A stretch of DNA of 64,000 nt from JAFAGO01 sp031987605 (lineage in GTDB: Bacteria; Bacteroidota; Bacteroidia; Flavobacteriales; Weeksellaceae): positions 310,001 to 374,000 of the forward strand of contig DALZZF010000001.1 of the NCBI GenBank assembly GCA_031987605.1, read 5' to 3'. The notes under the pieces were generated by a model, which worked only from the letters and a program-made list of their open reading frames with translations, was not told where the DNA came from and searched no databases. Shown here in pieces: positions 59,500-64,000 of this stretch (positions are counted from its first letter, which is position 1; each line of letters opens with the position of its first letter). A program made the position numbers and the translations under genes.

Positions 59500-59660
59500 A
59501 AGATATCGCACCTTCGGCGCTCCCCATTCTACTATTTCAAACAATAACATAGAAAGCATTCCTCCGGAATGCCCCATTTTATTTCCATCGTTGATAGAAT
59601 TCTACAAATTTTTGACAAACAGATTTCACCAGAAATATTATCCATCAAAGCCAATTCTTC
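59500..59660. repeat. spacer with hairpin-type intergenic repeat
   Basis: No gene here. Perfect hairpin GCATTCC-TCC-GGAATGC at 59556-59572 and, just before it, 'CACCTTCGGCGCTCC'. The same X-CCTCCGG-X' arrangement occurs at 4314-4326. Resembles a class of 'cctccgga' hairpin repeats common in Bacteroidetes spacers (from memory). Confidence 0.55.
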
Positions 59661-59694
59661 CAAAGAGAAAAAAGAATAGTCTCGGATTTAGGGC

Positions 59695-60105
59695 TTAATC
59701 CACTAAACTTTGGATGGCGAGATGATAGCCTTTCAAACCAAAACCGGAAATCAACGCGTCAGTATAGGCTGCAGTAACTGATTTCTGACGGAACTCTTCC
59801 CTTTTGTAGATATTGCTGATGTGTACCTCAATTTTTGGTTTTGAAATATTTTTAAGACAATCAGCAATGGCAAAAGAATAATGGGTAAAAGCTCCGGCAT
59901 TGAGAATCAGCGCATCAAAATCATCTTTTTGTATCCGGTCGATAATTCCGCCTTCCCAGTTGGATTGAAAATATTGAAGATCAATTTGGGGAATTGATTC
60001 CGAAAGATGTTTTAAATAATCTTCCATAGAGGTATTGCCATAGATTTCGGGTTCGCGAGTACCGAGGAGATTAAGATTCGGACCGTTTACAATTAAGATT
60101 CTCAT
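59695..60105 (-). CDS. aroQ: 3-dehydroquinate dehydratase, type II
   Basis: Third step of the shikimate pathway. 136 residues from the ATG at 60105 ('MRILIVNGPNLNLLGTREPE'), which is the usual start; the frame extends five codons upstream. Catalytic Tyr22 ('EIYGNTS'), Arg17, the Asn and His of 'ILNAGAFTHYSFAIADCL', and 'VEVHISNI'-like 'KIEVHISNIYKREEFRQKSV' are all present. Divergent from the uvrA-like gene. Confidence 0.96.
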   Translation of the reverse strand: MRILIVNGPNLNLLGTREPEIYGNTSMEDYLKHLSESIPQIDLQYFQSNWEGGIIDRIQKDDFDALILNAGAFTHYSFAIADCLKNISKPKIEVHISNIYKREEFRQKSVTAAYTDALISGFGLKGYHLAIQSLVD

Positions 60106-60117
60106 TGCTTTTTGATT

Positions 60118-60125
60118 CAAATATA
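60118..60125 (-). promoter_or_regulatory. putative aroQ promoter TATATTTG
   Basis: Exact TAnnTTTG on the minus strand, 12 bases before the aroQ start; a very short leader is implied. Confidence 0.55.
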
Positions 60126-60163
60126 ATGATAAATTAATTGCCGGACTTCAGTTTTTATGATCT

Positions 60164-60171
60164 TAAATTTG
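60164..60171 (+). promoter_or_regulatory. putative promoter TAAATTTG of the UvrA-like gene
   Basis: Exact TAnnTTTG 51 bases before the ATG at 60223. It lies within the long upstream frame, supporting the later start. Confidence 0.55.
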
Positions 60172-60222
60172 CTGAATTCCTGTACTAATCCTACCTTTTC
60201 ATTTTTTGAAAACGCAGGCATT

Positions 60223-62742
60223 ATGGAAAATCGTAAAAAAGAGTTCACCGGCTTCATCGAACTCCGGGGTGGCCGGGAAAATAATCTTAAGAATGTGAAG
60301 GTAAACATTCCCCGTGAAGCACTCGTGGTTTTCACAGGAATTTCAGGGTCTGGGAAGTCATCACTGGCTTTCGGTACGATCTATGCCGAAGCCCAGCGCC
60401 GCTATTTGGAATCCGTTTCTCCTTATGCACGGCGGCTTTTCAATCAAATGGAAGTTCCGGATGTGGATGAAATTACAGGACTTCCACCGGCGATTGCCCT
60501 TCAGCAACAGCGAGGTGCGTTCAGCAGTCGCTCTACCGTGGGAAGTGTGACCACCATTTTTAATCTGCTGCGCATGCTGTATTCGCGTGCCGGAGACTAT
60601 CCACCTGGCCAACCGATTATTCATGCCGAATTTTTTTCATCCAACACGCCCGAAGGTGCCTGTCCCAAATGTCACGGACTCGGACGGATCTACGAAGTTT
60701 CCGAAAAACTGATGGTTCCGGATGAAAATCTCACCATTCGGCAGCGTGCCGTTGCTTCGTGGCCAACTGCTTGGCAGGGTCAAAATCTGCGTGATATTCT
60801 GATTTCCCTAGGTTATAATGTCGATATTCCCTGGAAAAACCTTCCGAAAAAACAGCGGGATTTTATTCTTTATACCAACGAGCAACCGACTGTTCCTGTC
60901 TATCCACGTTTGCCGCCCTCAGAAGTTCCGGAAGCCATTGCCGAAAAACGACCGCCGGCTTATATGGGAACATTTACTGGAGCAAAGCGTTACATTATGC
61001 AGACTTTCGCCAATACGCAGAGCCAGCTGATGAAAAAGAGGGTCAGCCGTTTTATGGTGAGCACGGTTTGCCCGATATGTAAAGGAAAACGGTTGCGGAA
61101 GGAAGCACTTGCCGTAAAATACCACGGTATGGATATTACCGAACTTTCTGCACTACCGATAGAGCAGCTGTATGAAATCTTTCGCAAAGACGCACAAAAA
61201 ACAGTTCCAAAGGAAAATTCAAAAACACCGGAACGCGAAGTGGTAAAACAGCGTATCGCTGCGGATTTAGCGGGACGTATGCAGCTGATTATCGGGCTTG
61301 GTCTCGGCTATCTGAGTCTTGAAAGAAGCACCCCTTCACTGTCGCCGGGAGAACTTCAGCGGTTGCGGCTTGCCACACAAATCCGTTCCAACCTTTTTGG
61401 CGTGGTGTATGTGCTGGATGAACCCTCTGCAGGTCTGCATCCTGCTGATACCGAAGCTTTGCTGAAGGCGCTGGATCAGTTGAAAGCAGGCGGAAATTCT
61501 ATTTTAGTTGTAGAGCATGAAACAGATGTGATCCGCCATGCTGACTGGATTGTGGATGTGGGACCGGGAGCAGGGCAGCACGGCGGGGAAATTATCTACA
61601 GTGGACTTCCCGCCGGATTGATGAACGTCTCGAATTCCATTACAAAAAAATATCTTTTTGACATTCCTCATACCCTGAACCTGAAACCGCTGCCACCACA
61701 GGGATGGCTGAAACTTGAAAATATCACGCATAATAACCTCCATCATGTAAATATCAATTTTCCTTTTGGTGTTCTCACCACAGTAACCGGAGTTTCAGGT
61801 TCAGGGAAAAGCAGTCTGGTTAGTCAGGCAATGGTTCAGTTGCTCGGCGATAAAGTGAACACTCTGTCAGAAGATGATGAAACGGAAGACGAGTCCCTAT
61901 TACAGGAAACAGATATAAAACCGGTTAACGGAATCATTACTGAGGGCAGAGATCAAATCAAAAGAGTGGTGCCAATCGATCAGAAACCCATCGGTCGAAC
62001 ACCGCGCTCTAATTTTGCGACTTACAGTGGGATTTTTGACGGAATCAGAAAACTTTTTGCCGCAACATCTGAAGCCCGAAAGAGAAAATACGACGCCGGA
62101 TGGTTTTCCTTTAATGTTGCCATAGGCCGTTGCCCGCGTTGTAAAGGGGAAGGAATGGTTATGGTGGAACTGCTTTTTCTGCCGAGTGTTTACACACCCT
62201 GTCCGGAGTGCCACGGAAGCCGTTATAATCAGAAAGTTCTTGAAGTGAAGTATCATGATAAAAACATCGCAGAAGTGCTGGGAATGAGGGTAGAAGAGGC
62301 GTTGGTCTTTTTTCAGGAGGAACCTTCTATTTCACGGGGATTGCAGGTTGCCGCTGATCTCGGACTTGGATATCTGAAACTTGGTCAACCGGCTACCGAA
62401 CTTTCCGGTGGAGAAGCCCAGCGTATTAAAATGGTTACCGAACTTCAGAAAATTCAACATGCCGGGAATCTTTATATTCTGGATGAACCGACAACAGGTT
62501 TGCATCCCGCGGATACGGAACGGCTCCTGCGTCAACTTAAAAACCTTGTCGATGCCGGAAGCACCGTTATCGTCGTGGAACATGATCTGCAGATTATTTC
62601 CCAAAGCGACTGGATTATCGAGATCGGACCGGGTGCGGGTACCCACGGCGGCAAAGTGGTGGCAAACGGTATTCCTGCTGATTTTATCAGTGAAAAAAAC
62701 AGCATTACAGCTCCCTATTTGCAAAGGTATATAAAAACTTAA
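60223..62742 (+). CDS. class II UvrA (UvrA2-like) ATPase lacking the UvrB-binding domain
   Basis: An 839-residue ABC-type DNA-damage-binding ATPase with two nucleotide sites. Site I: Walker A 'GISGSGKSSLAFGT' near residue 48, signature 'SPGELQRLRLAT', Walker B 'YVLDEPSAGLHPAD'. Site II: 'GVSGSGKSSLVSQ', 'LSGGEAQRIKMVTEL', 'YILDEPTTGLHPAD'. Zinc CxxC pairs are 'ACPKCHGLG', 'CPICKGKR', 'CPRCKGEG' and 'CPECHGSR'. Only about 20 residues lie between 'LLRMLYSRAGD' and 'SNTPEGACPKCHGLG', where canonical UvrA has a ~130-residue UvrB-binding domain, so this is class II. Such proteins are linked to tolerance of DNA-binding drugs or damage rather than UvrABC repair. Its GC content looks higher than its neighbours'. 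Start at 60223 chosen over 22 upstream codons. Confidence 0.92.
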   Translation: MENRKKEFTGFIELRGGRENNLKNVKVNIPREALVVFTGISGSGKSSLAFGTIYAEAQRRYLESVSPYARRLFNQMEVPDVDEITGLPPAIALQQQRGAFSSRSTVGSVTTIFNLLRMLYSRAGDYPPGQPIIHAEFFSSNTPEGACPKCHGLGRIYEVSEKLMVPDENLTIRQRAVASWPTAWQGQNLRDILISLGYNVDIPWKNLPKKQRDFILYTNEQPTVPVYPRLPPSEVPEAIAEKRPPAYMGTFTGAKRYIMQTFANTQSQLMKKRVSRFMVSTVCPICKGKRLRKEALAVKYHGMDITELSALPIEQLYEIFRKDAQKTVPKENSKTPEREVVKQRIAADLAGRMQLIIGLGLGYLSLERSTPSLSPGELQRLRLATQIRSNLFGVVYVLDEPSAGLHPADTEALLKALDQLKAGGNSILVVEHETDVIRHADWIVDVGPGAGQHGGEIIYSGLPAGLMNVSNSITKKYLFDIPHTLNLKPLPPQGWLKLENITHNNLHHVNINFPFGVLTTVTGVSGSGKSSLVSQAMVQLLGDKVNTLSEDDETEDESLLQETDIKPVNGIITEGRDQIKRVVPIDQKPIGRTPRSNFATYSGIFDGIRKLFAATSEARKRKYDAGWFSFNVAIGRCPRCKGEGMVMVELLFLPSVYTPCPECHGSRYNQKVLEVKYHDKNIAEVLGMRVEEALVFFQEEPSISRGLQVAADLGLGYLKLGQPATELSGGEAQRIKMVTELQKIQHAGNLYILDEPTTGLHPADTERLLRQLKNLVDAGSTVIVVEHDLQIISQSDWIIEIGPGAGTHGGKVVANGIPADFISEKNSITAPYLQRYIKT

Positions 62743-63059
62743 GGGAGAATTTTGTTGTTGGTAATTCCTAAAAACAAAATGAGCAATCTATTCCAGACAT
62801 AATCGAATGCTATGAAATGTCAAAATTTGTGTTTAAATGTTTTTGCTCATTCATTCATCTTTGGAAGAATCAAATGACTTTAAAGAATGCTAAGATATAA
62901 TATAGTGATCTTACGCTTTTTTGAGCTTAAGGAGCCTTACGTTTTTTATAAAATTAGCTCAATAGTATTCGACTCCTATGGTGTGGAATAATTCAACAAT
63001 ACAGATTATTTTTTATAAAATAGTTTGAATTTCTGTGATTTATTAGGGTAAAATTTGAA
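62743..63059. other. non-coding spacer after the UvrA2-like gene
   Basis: No gene visible. It holds a short piece of the dispersed repeat (62812-62844) inside an inverted pair AATGAGCAA/TTGCTCATT (about 62779-62851). Two 'CTTACG-TTTTTT' motifs lie near 62910 and 62937. No clear terminator for the uvrA-like gene. Confidence 0.5.
62812..62844 (-). repeat. dispersed intergenic repeat, fragment C
   Basis: 'ATGAAATGTCAAAATTTGTG' and following TTTAAATG match the 'ACGAAATGACAAATGTTGTG' and following TTTAAAGTG end of copy B with few differences. Confidence 0.55.
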
Positions 63060-63097
63060 AAAAAATATTCCCTTGAAAATCAATGTTTTCAAGGGAA
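63060..63097 (-). terminator. terminator downstream of tRNA-Glu
   Basis: Read on the minus strand: perfect 12-bp stem TTCCCTTGAAAA/TTTTCAAGGGAA with 6-nt loop, then a T-rich run. It lies 7 bases after the tRNA 3' end. Confidence 0.85.
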
Positions 63098-63103
63098 ATT
63101 AAG

Positions 63104-63175
63104 TAGCCCGTAGGGGAGTCGAACCCCTCTTACCAGAATGAAAATCTGAGGTCCTAACCGATAGACGAACGGGCC
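63104..63175 (-). tRNA. tRNA-Glu (anticodon TTC)
   Basis: 72 nt on the minus strand. The acceptor stem GGCCCGT pairs with ACGGGCT (one G-T), discriminator A. Anticodon TTC is read from the loop 'ATTTTCATT', and the T arm contains GGTTCGACTCC. CCA is not encoded. It lies 12 bases downstream of rpsT, so it may be processed from an rpsT transcript; a terminator follows at once. Confidence 0.95.
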
Positions 63176-63187
63176 GCTTTATTCTGT

Positions 63188-63442
63188 TTACGCTAACTTG
63201 TTTACGTGCTTGGTAAGCTTGCTCTTCAAGTTTGCGGCTTTATTCTTGTGAATAATATTTTTCTTCGCCAATTTATCAAGCAAAGAAATTACTTGTGGCA
63301 ATTGCTCTTGAGCTGCCTTTTTATCTTCTTCGCTTCTTAATACTTTCATTGCAGTTCTTGCAGTTTTATGATAGTATCTGTTGCGCAGTCTTTTTACCGC
63401 GTTCTGTCTGATTCTTTTAAGTGCTGATTTATGATTTGCCAT
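63188..63442 (-). CDS. rpsT: 30S ribosomal protein S20
   Basis: 84-residue 16S rRNA-binding protein of the small subunit. The start 'MANHKSALKRIRQNAVKRLR' at 63442 is the universal one; eight more codons upstream pass the promoter. Rich in Lys/Ala/Arg throughout, ending 'KLTKHVNKLA'. It is followed 12 bases later by tRNA-Glu. A full promoter (63464-63494) lies directly upstream. Confidence 0.97.
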   Translation of the reverse strand: MANHKSALKRIRQNAVKRLRNRYYHKTARTAMKVLRSEEDKKAAQEQLPQVISLLDKLAKKNIIHKNKAANLKSKLTKHVNKLA

Positions 63443-63463
63443 AATGCTTGTCAAATGTGGGTG

Positions 63464-63494
63464 CAAAGATAGAGATTATTTTTTTATCTCCAAA
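63464..63494 (-). promoter_or_regulatory. strong promoter TTTG-N19-TATCTTTG of rpsT
   Basis: On the minus strand TTTG (63491-63494), 19-nt spacer and TATCTTTG (63464-63471): perfect Bacteroidetes consensus. Leader of about 15 nt. Confidence 0.85.
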
Positions 63495-63548
63495 TTTTCT
63501 GTAAAAATTTTTTCAAAAAAATAGGTGATTTTTTTAATCTACTGAAAC

Positions 63549-64000
63549 TTATTTGTAGGTTTTCTGGATTACAATATTTTTAATCCCCTTATCCTCAAGG
63601 TTTTTCATTTCTTTTATCGCAAGTTCTAATGTCCGGAATTTTCCATAGGTATAATAGAATATTCCGTCTATCTTATCCCGATTTACGTCTTTTAAGGCGG
63701 TGAGGATATAAGAATTACTGCTCAGTTTATTTTTAGATGCGGCAAGTTCAAGGGTGTAATATCCTGATGCCATAGCCTGATCCGGAACAAAACTGATGGA
63801 AACCGCGTTTTTAAATCCGGCATCTTTTGCCGTTTTAAGGTTGTTGTCGCGTACCGATGCCAAATTGGTGTTGGCATAATAATATTTGTACAGATTTCCT
63901 TCTTTTATGGGAAGAATGTATTTTAAACCTTTCAAGGCGGTATCACCTTCGTTGTACCGGGTTGTTGAACTCATCAGTAAAATACGGAAATCATTTGCCA
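63549..64000 (-). CDS. C-terminal part of an N-acetylmuramoyl-L-alanine amidase (5' end outside window)
   Basis: About 149 residues are visible and the frame remains open to the window edge ('ANDFRILLMSSTTRYNEGD' around 63974), so the apparent start at 63974 is internal. 'LKYILPIKEGNLYKYYYANT' and 'KTAKDAGFKNAVSISFVPDQ' match the C-terminal SPOR-like region of flavobacterial AmiC-type amidases; a second repeat ends 'KNLEDKGIKNIVIQKTYK'. The catalytic amidase_3 domain would lie beyond base 64000. The protein would cut cell-wall cross-bridging peptides during division. Family call from the tail only. Confidence 0.7.
   Translation of the reverse strand, partial: ANDFRILLMSSTTRYNEGDTALKGLKYILPIKEGNLYKYYYANTNLASVRDNNLKTAKDAGFKNAVSISFVPDQAMASGYYTLELAASKNKLSSNSYILTALKDVNRDKIDGIFYYTYGKFRTLELAIKEMKNLEDKGIKNIVIQKTYK

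Noticed and set aside
60223..62742. Housekeeping uvrA
   Set aside because: The UvrB-binding segment is absent and the length is about 100 residues short, so the canonical name would mislead.

Overview
The window reads as chromosome of a flavobacterium, most likely of the Chryseobacterium/Kaistella/Elizabethkingia group. The evidence is low GC, secreted proteins with type A C-terminal sorting domains of the type IX secretion system (T9SS), a SusC/SusD pair, a bacillithiol gene (bshC), a 'GYDIA' GHMP kinase, and many copies of the Bacteroidetes -7 promoter element TAnnTTTG. The genus is inferred from gene content and style, not from a database match.

Layout. (1) 1-4041: the end of a secreted protein with a choice-of-anchor J-like domain, a terminator, then mfd. 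(2) 4042-13835: a repeat-rich spacer, a TPR/LuxR-like HTH membrane regulator, and three T9SS-exported proteins. Two of these are paralogues, and they flank a 14-unit delta-60 repeat protein. A lipoprotein and pth follow. (3) 13904-17298: a minus-strand operon of beta-carbonic anhydrase, a small exported protein, a SulP transporter and a second carbonic anhydrase, probably for inorganic carbon handling. (4) 17501-40591: a surface glycan locus of about 23 kb. It holds nine or ten glycosyltransferases or candidates, two membrane acyltransferases, three hexapeptide acetyltransferase-type proteins, sugar-nucleotide enzymes (UDP-HexNAc dehydrogenase and epimerase, ugd, rfbA, rfbB), a methyltransferase-like protein and a PglK/MsbA-like ABC flippase candidate. 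It also contains a GxxExxY gene set among degenerate copies of its own ends. (5) 40667-45354: the rimP-nusA-infB operon, with a strong promoter and a hairpin plus T-run in its leader. (6) 45737-52157: SusC, SusD and a putative porin. (7) 52168-59410: bshC, a LysM/periplasmic-binding fusion, fabD, a GHMP kinase and pckA. (8) 59695-64000: aroQ, a class II (UvrA2-like) UvrA, tRNA-Glu, rpsT and the end of an N-acetylmuramoyl-L-alanine amidase.

The glycan locus is built from tightly packed minus-strand runs, many with 4-nt overlaps or gaps. This suggests coordinated synthesis of a uronic-acid-containing oligosaccharide, flipped by the ABC protein. No Wzy polymerase or Wza/Wzc export gene is visible, so a lipid-linked oligosaccharide, for example for protein O-glycosylation, is as plausible as a capsule.

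The most unusual observations concern repeats. Two intergenic-type repeats are inserted in frame inside a glycosyltransferase gene (about 18928-19011). The GxxExxY gene is flanked by tandem deletion derivatives of itself (27961-28955). A 72-bp MITE-like inverted repeat lies before the LysM gene (53787-53858). A dispersed repeat family occurs at 4107, 45417 and 62812. I found no insertion sequence with a transposase, no CRISPR array and no prophage. Alternative frames inside the genes listed were treated as shadows.
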